From contig JAEUSI010000001.1 in the NCBI GenBank assembly GCA_016788375.1, positions 40,369 through 78,731 of the forward strand: a stretch of DNA of 38,363 nt. The letters are read 5' to 3'. This DNA is from Ignavibacteria bacterium. Its GTDB lineage: Bacteria; Bacteroidota; Ignavibacteria; Tepidaquicellales; Tepidaquicellaceae. Numbering within the stretch: the first letter of the stretch is position 1; each line of letters begins with the position of its first letter. Positions 9,481 through 18,363 of this stretch are shown piece by piece. The notes under the pieces are model-generated. The model searched no databases and was not told the DNA's origin. It saw only the letters and a program-made list of their open reading frames with translations. Position numbers and translations under genes: made by a program.

Positions 9481-11919
9481 TTATTTTCCGTTATACTTTT
9501 CGATAAAGTATTTTGCTCTTATTTTCTGAGCAGTGAAAAGCAAAAATGAACTTATAAAACTGATTATCATGATTTCAGCCCATAAGTCCTTCCGCACAGT
9601 ATCTATTTCATAAAATGTTTTCAAAAGATTTATTATTCCTGTATTTATGTCAGTTGCCGCAAAAAATATATAAATCATCAGTATTAAAAAACCGTAAATC
9701 ACATACATGAGTCTGTTATTTGCAGTTTCCCTGCTGGTCAGGACGATTGAAAAATAATTCGTAATGTTTGTTATAATCATGATTGTCAGCATAACCATCT
9801 GAATATCTTTTTCACTTACAATATGAGTCCTTTCTATAAAATACACTCCTGCATATCCCGCAGTTACTATTATCACAGCCGATATTACAACAAACGAAAA
9901 AAGATCTTTCAGAAAATAAAGAGACTTTCCTGTATCTGTATTTTTCAGAGTGATCATAAAAGCCGGCAATCCGATTCCGAAAATATTAATGAGAGAAACC
10001 CTTCTTGGAGTCAAAGGAAAATCAAGGAAAAAGAAAAGTGACATAAGAGTAATAAGTATCACAAAAAAATTTTTTGTGATAAACAGCTTGCCGACAGAGT
10101 TCACAGTATTGACAATTTTATTTCCTTCATCAAAAATACCTGGAAGCAGGGAGAATTTGTTCTTTAAAAGAACGATATCCGCTACTTCTTTTGTAATGCT
10201 GCTCCCTTCCTCCATTGCTATTCCCATGTCAGACTCTTTTATTGCAGGAAGATCATTTACTCCGTCTCCAATCATTGCAGTATAGATCTTTTCTTTTTTC
10301 AGAGTCCGGATTATACGAAGTTTATGTTCGGGTTTTAATCTCGCAAAAATAATCTTTTCCAGAACAATCTTTCTGAAAGTTTCATCATCAGCATTATCAA
10401 AATCATCTCCCGATATCATGTCGCTGTCCTGTATCTTCCAGCCGATTTCACTGGCAACTTCCTGCACAGATTTTGCAGAATCTCCGGAAAGTATCTTTAC
10501 CTGTATGCCGTTTTCTTCGAACAGCTTAATCGCGTCAAACACATCCTCTCTTATCAGATCTTTAATCGATATTATACAAACCGGCTCTATAATTATTCCG
10601 TTTTCTTTGTCTTTTATGCTTTCAAGACTTTCTCCGGATTTGATTTTCCCGAATAGAATATTTCTGTAAATGCTTAACTTATTTTCTTCAAATAATTTCT
10701 CATACTCTTTCTTTTTTTCCGGATCAAGTTTTTTAACTAGAATATCATAAGCTCCGAAAATCAGCACTTCCTTTTTCCCGTTTTTCTCAATTTCAATCAG
10801 GCTCATTTTTCTTTCAGAGCTGAACGGAAACTCATTTATCAGAATAATAGAATCATCCGGTTCATATATATTAACGGCTTTAATAGTGGCATTTTTATCT
10901 GATGTCAGTGAAGCGTATGTACCTATTAGTTTTTTTACTTCAGCTTCAGGATATTCACTTCCGGCAATGCTGATCCTGTGTACACTCAGTTTATTCTGAG
11001 TAAGTGTTCCGGTTTTATCAGTACAGACAACTTTTACATTTGAAAACGATTCGATAGCATTCAGTTTCTGAATGATAGCTCCGAGTTTGCTGATCCTGTA
11101 TACCCCTACTGCAAAAGTAACCGTCGCCATAAGAACAAGTCCCTGCGGCACAAGTGAAATCAGTATTGTTGAAATCTTTCTGATAAAATCAGGATTCATG
11201 CCGTTTTTGTTCAAAAGAAGTTCAAGCAGTACAAGAAAAACTGCTACTCCGAATAATGTTTTTACAATAAAATTTATTTTTTTCTGAAGTGGAGTAAGAT
11301 CAAATTTGTATTTTTTTGCGGTTTTAGTAACACGTGCCGCATAACTTTCATCGCCGATTTTTTCTGCTCTGTAAAGTCCGTTTCCCGACAGGCAAAAACT
11401 CCCTGATAAAACGGTATCATTTTCTGATTTTAAAACAGGATTTGATTCTCCCGTTAATAGAGATTCATCAATTTCGAGATGATTGGAAAAAATTATGCAT
11501 CCGTCTACTACGACCTGATCGCCTCTCAGGATTTTTATCAGATCATCTTTTACAATATCCGAAGGATCAATTGATATTTCCTGCCCGTCTCTAACTACGG
11601 TCACCTCTTTTTTTAATAATAAACTTACCTTGTCAAGTGCACGTTTGGCTTTAATTTCCTGAAAAACTGCAAGGAATGTATTTAACAAAGCAATTGTAAG
11701 AATGCCGATACTGTCGAGAAACAGTCGGTTGTCGGATGTCTTAATGTAAAAATACAGCAGAAATATTATTATTGAAAATATTACAAGGTTAAAAACCGAA
11801 AAAATATTTTCAACTATTATTTCGCTTACGGTTTTTGTTTTTGGCTTGGAAGATTTATTCTGAAGTCCTTTTAAAATCCTTTCGTTAACTTCATTAGCGG
11901 TTAATCCTGAATAATTCAA
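9481..11919 (-). CDS. CtpE-like cation-transporting P-type ATPase
   Basis: An 812-residue inner-membrane P-type ATPase. It shows the actuator TGES (156-159), the phosphorylation site DKTGTLT (Asp301), the nucleotide domain (FSSERKMS near 367), GDGVND (551-556) and about ten membrane helices. The N-terminal layout, the M4 segment LVPQGLVLM and the M6 region TPRRVSLINIFGIGLPAF resemble mycobacterial CtpE, which was reported to move Ca2+. No heavy-metal-binding domain (CxxC) or CPC motif is present, so copper or zinc is unlikely. The M4 motif has Gln259 where CtpE and SERCA have Glu (PEGL). It heads an operon with the acidic amino acid symporter (zero spacing) and the peroxidase. Ion specificity remains inference. 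Confidence 0.92.
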   Translation of the reverse strand: MNYSGLTANEVNERILKGLQNKSSKPKTKTVSEIIVENIFSVFNLVIFSIIIFLLYFYIKTSDNRLFLDSIGILTIALLNTFLAVFQEIKAKRALDKVSLLLKKEVTVVRDGQEISIDPSDIVKDDLIKILRGDQVVVDGCIIFSNHLEIDESLLTGESNPVLKSENDTVLSGSFCLSGNGLYRAEKIGDESYAARVTKTAKKYKFDLTPLQKKINFIVKTLFGVAVFLVLLELLLNKNGMNPDFIRKISTILISLVPQGLVLMATVTFAVGVYRISKLGAIIQKLNAIESFSNVKVVCTDKTGTLTQNKLSVHRISIAGSEYPEAEVKKLIGTYASLTSDKNATIKAVNIYEPDDSIILINEFPFSSERKMSLIEIEKNGKKEVLIFGAYDILVKKLDPEKKKEYEKLFEENKLSIYRNILFGKIKSGESLESIKDKENGIIIEPVCIISIKDLIREDVFDAIKLFEENGIQVKILSGDSAKSVQEVASEIGWKIQDSDMISGDDFDNADDETFRKIVLEKIIFARLKPEHKLRIIRTLKKEKIYTAMIGDGVNDLPAIKESDMGIAMEEGSSITKEVADIVLLKNKFSLLPGIFDEGNKIVNTVNSVGKLFITKNFFVILITLMSLFFFLDFPLTPRRVSLINIFGIGLPAFMITLKNTDTGKSLYFLKDLFSFVVISAVIIVTAGYAGVYFIERTHIVSEKDIQMVMLTIMIITNITNYFSIVLTSRETANNRLMYVIYGFLILMIYIFFAATDINTGIINLLKTFYEIDTVRKDLWAEIMIISFISSFLLFTAQKIRAKYFIEKYNGK

Positions 11920-12127
11920 AATGATTGTATATTATAAATTTTTTTAATTTCAAATTATTAAATTTCTTCCGCAAAGAATATGTCCGAATTAATTCTCATA
12001 AAAAATGGATTTGAAAACATGATCAGATCTTTTTCAGATTTAAAAAAATATACTGTTACGAACAATTCAATTAAGTCTTTAAAAAAGAGAAAACTTCTGA
12101 GATCATTAATCTTTGAATTCTTCATCT
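11920..12127. other. Intergenic region between two minus-strand genes
   Basis: About 208 AT-rich bases that should hold the promoter of the ATPase operon and the end of the Asp-box gene transcript. I see no convincing hairpin terminator, RNA gene or conserved small protein. A 65-codon plus-strand frame starting at 11980 runs into the 3' end of the opposite gene and has no recognisable features. Confidence 0.4.
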
Positions 12128-13408
12128 TTATTTTAGAAGCATCATTTTTATTGTCTGACTGTATTCGCTTACTCTGAGAGTGCAGAAATAAATTCCCGAA
12201 GGAAGTTCCGCACCGTCAAAAGAAGTATTATATTCTCCCGGAGGAAGTCTGCTATTTAAGAGTTCTGCCACTTCCCTGCCCTCCGGGTTGAATATTTTTA
12301 ATGTGACATTTCCTGACCTTACAATTCTAAAATTTATTCTGGTCTTCGGATTAAACGGATTCGGATAATTCTGAAAAAGTCTAAATGACTCAGGAAGTTC
12401 CATAGCAGATTCTGCAATAAGAGTATTGGTTTTTATGTATTTAAGAATAGTTCCATTTGTTCCAACAGCCCATCCATGAAGTGAATCAGTAAAATCCACA
12501 GAATAAAGAGTTGCATTATCAGTAGCAGGCAGGGATTTCCAGCTGACACCTGAATCATACGAAACAGCCCATGTACCTGCAAACCCCAGAGGCATCCAGG
12601 CTTCATAAGGAGTTCTGAAATCAATTGACTGTGCCTGCCCGAAAAATCCGAGATTTTCGTAAGTCCAGTTCTGTCCTGAATCTGTTGATTTTGAAATCTG
12701 AGCTCCAAATTCGAAGTCTCCTCCTACAGCAAAAATATCATCTGGATTTTCGGCAAAAATATCATAAAAAGGTTCGGGTGAAAATCCGTCAGCCGTCCAG
12801 CTAAGTCCCGAATCTGTTGTTTTCCAGATTACACCTGCAATATCAATCTGACCTCCGCATGCAAACCCATTCTCTTCGGAAATAAATACAAATTTTGTTA
12901 CAGGAAACGCAGAAAAGAAGGATGAATCATTTGAAGTACTGAACCAGTTATTGCCTGAATCGGTAGTTTTGTATATAGCACCTTCAAAACCGCCGAGAAA
13001 ACCTGTAACCGGATCAAGAAAATAAATAGTCCTGAAAATTTTTGAAGAATCCTGAAAACTGTCAACAGTCCAGTTATTACCGCCGTTGCTTGTTTTCAGG
13101 AGAGTAGTTCCGTTCAGAAGAAATTCATTTGCTACAGCCCAGCCTGTATTTTTATCAATAAAAAAAATATCATTAATATAATAAGTGACCGGTGTGGATT
13201 GTATAAGCCAGTTATTACCACCGTCCGAAGTATGTATAATGACACCGGAATCACCGGCAGCCCATCCGTTAAGAGAATCGGTAAAAACACAGTTTAACAG
13301 AACAGTGGAAACAGGACTTTGCTGTCTGAGCCAGTTTTCCTGCGGAAATACAGATTTACAAACAATAATAATTAAGAAAAACGGGAATATTTTAAGAATG
13401 TATTTCAT
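12128..13408 (-). CDS. Secreted Ycf48/BNR-like beta-propeller protein with T9SS type A sorting domain
   Basis: A 426-residue exported protein. Residues 1-22 form a signal peptide ending near VFPQ. Six Asp-box-like repeats follow (TSDGGNNW, TSNGGNNW, TTDSGNNW, TTDSGLSW, STDSGQNW, SYDSGVSW), alternating with GWA(A/V)G strands as in Ycf48/photosystem II assembly-factor-like propellers. The C-terminal 85 residues carry the T9SS sorting domain with NYPNPFNP, LPSGIYF and the ending MMLLK. In bacteria of this group such proteins are usually surface or released cargo of unknown function, and the Ycf48 name implies no photosynthetic role. It is divergent from the next gene across a 145-base promoter region. 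No sialidase catalytic arginine triad can be assigned by eye, so enzymatic activity is not claimed. Confidence 0.88.
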   Translation of the reverse strand: MKYILKIFPFFLIIIVCKSVFPQENWLRQQSPVSTVLLNCVFTDSLNGWAAGDSGVIIHTSDGGNNWLIQSTPVTYYINDIFFIDKNTGWAVANEFLLNGTTLLKTSNGGNNWTVDSFQDSSKIFRTIYFLDPVTGFLGGFEGAIYKTTDSGNNWFSTSNDSSFFSAFPVTKFVFISEENGFACGGQIDIAGVIWKTTDSGLSWTADGFSPEPFYDIFAENPDDIFAVGGDFEFGAQISKSTDSGQNWTYENLGFFGQAQSIDFRTPYEAWMPLGFAGTWAVSYDSGVSWKSLPATDNATLYSVDFTDSLHGWAVGTNGTILKYIKTNTLIAESAMELPESFRLFQNYPNPFNPKTRINFRIVRSGNVTLKIFNPEGREVAELLNSRLPPGEYNTSFDGAELPSGIYFCTLRVSEYSQTIKMMLLK

Positions 13409-13478
13409 TATTATATATAACAGAAAATTCTGAATTTATGATTTCTAAAAAAATCTTTTGCTAAGAAAGTTTTTACAG

Positions 13479-13507
13479 TTGAAAAATAATACTCATAAAT
13501 ATATCTT
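13479..13507 (+). promoter_or_regulatory. Possible sigma-70-type promoter
   Basis: TTGAAA and TATCTT are separated by 17 bases, 47 bases upstream of the ATG at 13554. The match is moderate and the region is AT-rich, so chance matches are likely. Confidence 0.28.
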
Positions 13508-13553
13508 ATTTCAATAATCCAACTAAAATTCTTTTTAAATTAAAACAATTACA

Positions 13554-15578
13554 ATGAAAAACTTTTTAAAATTTCTGAAAAGGGGCTCAAGCGGACTGTT
13601 TATTCTGGCAATTCTAACTGTTGCAGGAGCAGAAATTTTTCAGGGTCAGAGTACCGACTGGAGATTTAATTATGATGAAAGCGATCCTCTTATTGACAGA
13701 CCGACAAGAGAAGCTTTAAGCCATGTTGTACAGAGCGACAATCTTGATATTATAACAGATGCTGAGGGATTTGATAATTTCGAAATCGGAACAGATTTTG
13801 CGGAACAAATGGTGGTATCCAATCCGAGAAATCCTCTTAATATGCAATTCGGAGTTAACTCTTCCAGCGGACAGAATGCATATTATACTTTAGACGGACA
13901 TAACTGGACTTCAAGCAATCCGGCTTATCATTCATCAACATGCTGTGATCCATGGTCAGCATTCGACAGTTTAGGAATACTTCACTACGGTTCAGGCGTC
14001 TCAGGACAATATATTTATAATTCAACAAACGGCGGACAGACATATACCGCACCGATTCTTTCCGTAACCGGAAATGACAGAAATACTGTTGCAGCAGATC
14101 AGACAAACGGTCCTTATTCAAATTATCTTTATGCCGCTATAACACCCGGAAATTTTGCAAGAAGTACTGACCTTGGAAATACATGGACACAGACATATTC
14201 AGTAAGCAATACAATTCCCGGCGTAATGATTGCAGTCGGTCCAAACGGAGCTGTGCAGGGAGGATGTGTAATGTATGTATCGAACACCGGAACTTCCTCA
14301 AATGTAACATACACATTCAACAGATCGACAGACGGCGGACAGACATTTTCCGTAAGGTCCAGCCTGACTGTTGCAGGTTATGTAGGAACACTTAATTCAG
14401 CAGGCAGACTTGTAATTAATAACGGAAGAACCCGTCCTTATCCGATGATAGCAATGGATAACAGTTACGGTCCGAAAAGAGGAAGATTATATCTTGTTTA
14501 TGCATCGAATGAACCGGTCGGAAATGGAAATAAACCGGATATTATTTTGCAGTATTCGGATGATCAGGCAGCAACATGGTCAAGCAGAATAAGAGTTAAT
14601 GACAATGTAAATCCCGAGTTAAGCGATCAGTGGTTCCCGGCAATATGGTGTGAAAAAGAAACAGGCAGGCTTTTCATAAAATGGTATGATACAAGAGAAA
14701 ATCCGGCAACCTATGCAGTAAATGTATATGCAACTTATACAGATGACGGAGGACAGACTTTTGCTCCGAATCAGAAACTTACAACTCAGTCGTGGACATA
14801 TCCTACACCGGCTTGTGCTGCAAATACTAACTGTTACAGAGGTGATTATGACGGAATGACGGCAAATCCAGTCACTGGTTTTGCAGTCTGGTATGACGGA
14901 AGGTCAGGATCTTACAAAAACCTGGCGGCATACTTTCCGGATTTTGCTATGAGGCTCAGTCAGAATATCGTAAATGTAGGCGGCAATAATGACAGCGGAA
15001 CGGTGTTTGTTTCAGTTCCGGCGGTAAAATTATACTCCAACAAAGCAAAATTTTCAGCTACAATATCACCTGCTCCGAGTCAGGGTTCGGTAATTTTCAG
15101 ATTTAAAAATAAAACATCAAACAACAGTCAGGATTCACTCACTGCATATCCTGATTCTCTGAGACTTACAATCAGAACTTCTGGAGGCGTTACACAGGGT
15201 GTTTATACAGTAACTGTTCAGGGTAACGGACCAAACGGAACCCCGGTACACAGAAGGACTATTACTTTAAATGTCGGACCAACAGGCATAGTAAGTACAG
15301 GAAGCGAGATTCCATCAGATTATATGCTTTCGCAGAATTTTCCGAATCCGTTTAATCCCACAACATCAATTAAGTTTGCAGTTCCCAAAAGCGGTCTTGT
15401 GAAATTAAAAATTTATGACATGAGCGGGAAAATGGTTCAGGAGCTAGTAAATCAACAGCTTAATGCAGGTTCGTATTCAATTTTAGTTAATGCAGCAAAC
15501 CTGTCAAGCGGTACATATTTCTACAAAATTGAAGCGTACGGATTTACAGATACAAAAAAACTGATGTTAGTTAAATAA
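13554..15578 (+). CDS. Secreted Asp-box (BNR/sialidase-like fold) protein with T9SS type A sorting domain
   Basis: A 674-residue exported protein. A basic N-terminus followed by a hydrophobic segment (about 14-30) forms the signal peptide. The body (about 70-470) is a predicted beta-propeller with Asp-box motifs such as STNGGQTY, STDLGNTW, STDGGQTF and TDDGGQTF, plus a CCDPW element. An Ig-like beta domain (about 480-585) follows, then the sorting domain from about 590 (NFPNPFNPTT, LSSGTYFYKIEA, final KLMLVK). The fold is shared with sialidases and other glycan-binding proteins, but no substrate can be named. Its neighbours on both sides carry the same type of repeats and the same type of C-terminus. 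A hairpin terminator follows, so it is probably transcribed alone. Confidence 0.88.
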   Translation: MKNFLKFLKRGSSGLFILAILTVAGAEIFQGQSTDWRFNYDESDPLIDRPTREALSHVVQSDNLDIITDAEGFDNFEIGTDFAEQMVVSNPRNPLNMQFGVNSSSGQNAYYTLDGHNWTSSNPAYHSSTCCDPWSAFDSLGILHYGSGVSGQYIYNSTNGGQTYTAPILSVTGNDRNTVAADQTNGPYSNYLYAAITPGNFARSTDLGNTWTQTYSVSNTIPGVMIAVGPNGAVQGGCVMYVSNTGTSSNVTYTFNRSTDGGQTFSVRSSLTVAGYVGTLNSAGRLVINNGRTRPYPMIAMDNSYGPKRGRLYLVYASNEPVGNGNKPDIILQYSDDQAATWSSRIRVNDNVNPELSDQWFPAIWCEKETGRLFIKWYDTRENPATYAVNVYATYTDDGGQTFAPNQKLTTQSWTYPTPACAANTNCYRGDYDGMTANPVTGFAVWYDGRSGSYKNLAAYFPDFAMRLSQNIVNVGGNNDSGTVFVSVPAVKLYSNKAKFSATISPAPSQGSVIFRFKNKTSNNSQDSLTAYPDSLRLTIRTSGGVTQGVYTVTVQGNGPNGTPVHRRTITLNVGPTGIVSTGSEIPSDYMLSQNFPNPFNPTTSIKFAVPKSGLVKLKIYDMSGKMVQELVNQQLNAGSYSILVNAANLSSGTYFYKIEAYGFTDTKKLMLVK

Positions 15579-15597
15579 GTTTAAAAAATTAAATCTT

Positions 15598-15636
15598 AAG
15601 CCCTTTTATTATTTTGAAAGGGCTTTTTATTTTTTG
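15598..15636 (+). terminator. Rho-independent terminator
   Basis: A perfect 9-base stem AAGCCCTTT/AAAGGGCTT with a 10-base loop is followed by TTTTTATTTTTT, 19 bases after the stop of the Asp-box gene. Confidence 0.85.
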
Positions 15637-15734
15637 CTTCAGACTTAATTTAATATTTATCAGAATTGTGAGTTTGCAGTTTAATTTTGATATTATTGAA
15701 ATCTGATATATTAACCATATATAAAACAAAGTAA

Positions 15735-18221
15735 ATGAAAAATATATTTATTCTGTTCTTAATGTTTCTTTCTTATTCAGCCAATTCACAGGATTTGATC
15801 ATTAAAAATAATCCCTATGATAATGCAGAGAATTATGTAAAAGAAAGAAATGCATTTAACAGGGAGAGATGGTTTTATGAACAGAGAATGTATCCCAAAA
15901 ATATGATACCGGACAATGCATATTCTAATTCTGTTAACCAGAGAAATGACCTCAGGACTTCTTCCGGGTTTTTTTTAAACGAAAGAAATACATGGGTAAA
16001 TATCGGACCAACTTCTGGTTATTATTTCACTTACGGGAACATTGCTTCAAGAATAGCGACAATCAAGTATGATCCTAATAATCCTTCAGTACTTTATGCC
16101 GGAGCTGCATTCGGAGGAGTATGGAAATCGACCAACAGCGGGAATTCATGGAATCCTCTGACAGATAATGAAGTCTCATTAGCTTCGGGCTCAATTGCAA
16201 TTGACCCTGCAAATTCAAATATAATATATTACGGTACAGGTGAAGCAACGTACAGCGCCGCTTCATATTATGGAAGAGGATTGCTTAAATCCACAAACAG
16301 CGGATTAACTTGGACAAATTATTCCTCCGGACTCGGTAATTATTCCATTTTTTCAAGAGTTGTGATCAGACCGGGATACAGCAATGAACTCCTTGCAGCA
16401 CTGGGATCACGTACAAGCCTGGGAGTAACTGGAGGTTTATACAGAAGCACTGACGGAGGTGTAACATGGACATTGCTTGTTTCAGGAAGATGTGATGATG
16501 TTGTATTTTCATCGGATGGTTCAAAAGCTTATGCAATCGGGAGCGGAACAGGATACAGAGTATCCACAGACGGCGGAGCAATTTTTACTGCAAATACAAA
16601 TATTAGTCCTCTTACAAGAAATCATATAGCAATTAGCAAATCTTCACCAAATATTTTATTTTGTGCAATTCATTCCGGAACAACAATTTCAGTTTATAAA
16701 TCAACTGATGCGGGAATTACATATTCACCTTCTGCATCAGGAACTAATTTCAGCGGAAGTCAGGCCTGGTATGATTTTTATATGTATATAAATCCGTTTG
16801 ATCCGGAATTTGCATATGTGGGTTCGATTGATATCTGGAGAACAACAAACGGAGGATCAAGTTTTCAGAATATTACAAACGGATACAGCGGAGGCAATGT
16901 TCATGTGGATCAGCAGAATATGGATTTCAGCCCTGTAAACCCGGACGAAATGTTCTGCACAAATGACGGCGGTGTTTGGAAATCGACTGACAGAGGCACC
17001 ACGTGGAGCAACATGAACGGTTCCCTGACACTGACACAGTTTTACCGGATTGCTTCGGATCCATCTAATGCTTCTCATATCATTGGCGGGACACAGGATA
17101 ACGGATCACAGCGGACTCTCGGAACAACAAACTGGACTGCAGCTTTCGGAGGCGACGGAGGCGAAGTTTGTTTTCACAGTGTCAATCCGCAATATATTCT
17201 CGGCGAAACTCAGAACAACGGACTTCAGCGATCTCAGAACGGAGGTTCATCCTGGTCTTCTGCTACGAGCGGAATTTCCGGAACAGCATCATGGGTTGCT
17301 CCGATTTTATCTCATCCGGATTCAGCCGGGATTTTTTATACCGCAAGGCAACAGGTTTTCAAGAGTACAAACTGGGGTGCAAGCTGGACTGCAGTTTCAT
17401 CAGGAACAAGCGGAACTATCAGAGAAATGGCTATCTGTGCATCATCTCCCGAAATAATGTATGCAACTTCCGGAAGTGTTGTTTTTAAATCTACCGACAG
17501 AGGATATACCTTTACAAATTCATCTGCTGGTATTCCAAATAAAACCAATACGAGTATTAATATTCATCCTGATTCTTCAAATATTGCAATTTTAACTCAA
17601 TCCGGTTTCGGCGGAGGTCACATTTTCAAAACTACAGACGGAGGTGCTTCATGGTTTAATATCAGCGGTAACCTTCCTGATTCTCCTGCAAATGATGCAC
17701 TGATATATTATCCCGGCGCATCATCCAGCGTATATTTGATTGCTGCAGATGTCGGTGTATTTATTACAAATAATTACGGTAATACCTGGATCGAACTGGC
17801 TTCCGGATTACCGAATACCGTGGCAATGCATCTTGATTATAACAGGGCTTCCAATAAACTTCGTATAGGTACACACGGCAGAGGAGTTTATGAAATTACT
17901 AATCTTACCGGGATTACAAGCATTACAGATGAGATTCCGGAAAGTTTTATCCTTGAACAGAATTATCCGAATCCGTTTAATCCTGTAACAACTCTGAAAT
18001 ACAAAATACCTGAATTGAGCTATGTTAGCCTCAAAGTCTATAATGTAATGGGGATTGAGATTGAAACAGTTTCGGATAATATACAGAATAAAGGAACTTA
18101 TGAAATCAGATTTAACGGAAACTCATTGTCCAGCGGTGTATATTATTATAAAATTTCCGTAAACTCATTAAACAGCTCCGCAGTTTACAATGAAACAAAA
18201 TCTATGATTCTTTTAAAATAG
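15735..18221 (+). CDS. Large secreted Asp-box/VPS10-like propeller protein with T9SS type A sorting domain
   Basis: An 828-residue exported protein with a signal peptide at 1-18 (ending YSANSQ). About twelve Asp-box repeats can be counted through residues 130-720 (for example STNSGNSW, STDGGVTW, STDRGTTW, STNWGASW, TTDGGASW). This number suggests two propellers or one large VPS10/sortilin-like propeller, as in BNR glycosyl-hydrolase-like proteins. A GGDGGEV element lies near 470. The C-terminal 90 residues form the sorting domain (NYPNPFNPVTT, LSSGVYYYKI, ending SMILLK). No catalytic motif is assigned. It is the third member of the local Asp-box group and is flanked by terminators on both sides, so it is a single-gene unit. 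Confidence 0.87.
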   Translation: MKNIFILFLMFLSYSANSQDLIIKNNPYDNAENYVKERNAFNRERWFYEQRMYPKNMIPDNAYSNSVNQRNDLRTSSGFFLNERNTWVNIGPTSGYYFTYGNIASRIATIKYDPNNPSVLYAGAAFGGVWKSTNSGNSWNPLTDNEVSLASGSIAIDPANSNIIYYGTGEATYSAASYYGRGLLKSTNSGLTWTNYSSGLGNYSIFSRVVIRPGYSNELLAALGSRTSLGVTGGLYRSTDGGVTWTLLVSGRCDDVVFSSDGSKAYAIGSGTGYRVSTDGGAIFTANTNISPLTRNHIAISKSSPNILFCAIHSGTTISVYKSTDAGITYSPSASGTNFSGSQAWYDFYMYINPFDPEFAYVGSIDIWRTTNGGSSFQNITNGYSGGNVHVDQQNMDFSPVNPDEMFCTNDGGVWKSTDRGTTWSNMNGSLTLTQFYRIASDPSNASHIIGGTQDNGSQRTLGTTNWTAAFGGDGGEVCFHSVNPQYILGETQNNGLQRSQNGGSSWSSATSGISGTASWVAPILSHPDSAGIFYTARQQVFKSTNWGASWTAVSSGTSGTIREMAICASSPEIMYATSGSVVFKSTDRGYTFTNSSAGIPNKTNTSINIHPDSSNIAILTQSGFGGGHIFKTTDGGASWFNISGNLPDSPANDALIYYPGASSSVYLIAADVGVFITNNYGNTWIELASGLPNTVAMHLDYNRASNKLRIGTHGRGVYEITNLTGITSITDEIPESFILEQNYPNPFNPVTTLKYKIPELSYVSLKVYNVMGIEIETVSDNIQNKGTYEIRFNGNSLSSGVYYYKISVNSLNSSAVYNETKSMILLK

Positions 18222-18254
18222 GTTTATTTCTTACCAATGCATTTTTTATGAATG

Positions 18255-18287
18255 AAGCACGGGATAATTTTCGTGCTTTGTTTTTTT
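18255..18287 (+). terminator. Rho-independent terminator
   Basis: A perfect 7-base stem AAGCACG/CGTGCTT with a 10-base loop is followed after two bases by seven Ts. It lies 34 bases after the stop of the large Asp-box gene and separates it from ada. Confidence 0.82.
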
Positions 18288-18299
18288 ATAATAAGAATT

Positions 18300-18334
18300 A
18301 CATGTTAAATTTTCGGTTGAATGAAGAAACATGT
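18300..18334 (+). repeat. Two ACATGT palindromes flanking the ada promoter -35
   Basis: ACATGT occurs at 18300-18305 and 18329-18334, 29 bases apart, bracketing the proposed -35 box of ada. This is a candidate operator, but it does not match the E. coli Ada box and may be chance. Confidence 0.3.
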
Positions 18335-18345
18335 CTGATTAGATT
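18317..18345 (+). promoter_or_regulatory. Possible promoter of ada
   Basis: TTGAAT and TAGATT are separated by 17 bases, with the -10 element 18 bases before the ATG, giving a leader of about 12 bases. The match is moderate. Spacing and position are right for a sigma-70-type promoter. Confidence 0.35.
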
Positions 18346-18363
18346 TGTAATAAAACAAATACA

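Noticed and set aside
11980-12177. 65-codon plus-strand frame
   Set aside because: It has no recognisable motif and overlaps the 3' end of the opposite Asp-box gene. It is lysine-rich and hydrophobic as expected from AT-rich sequence.
12128-13408. Photosynthesis role for the Ycf48-like protein
   Set aside because: The resemblance is only in the beta-propeller repeats. The signal peptide and T9SS sorting domain point to an exported cargo protein.
15735-18221. Assignment as an active sialidase or glycosidase
   Set aside because: Asp-boxes are structural. I could not place the arginine triad or other catalytic residues.
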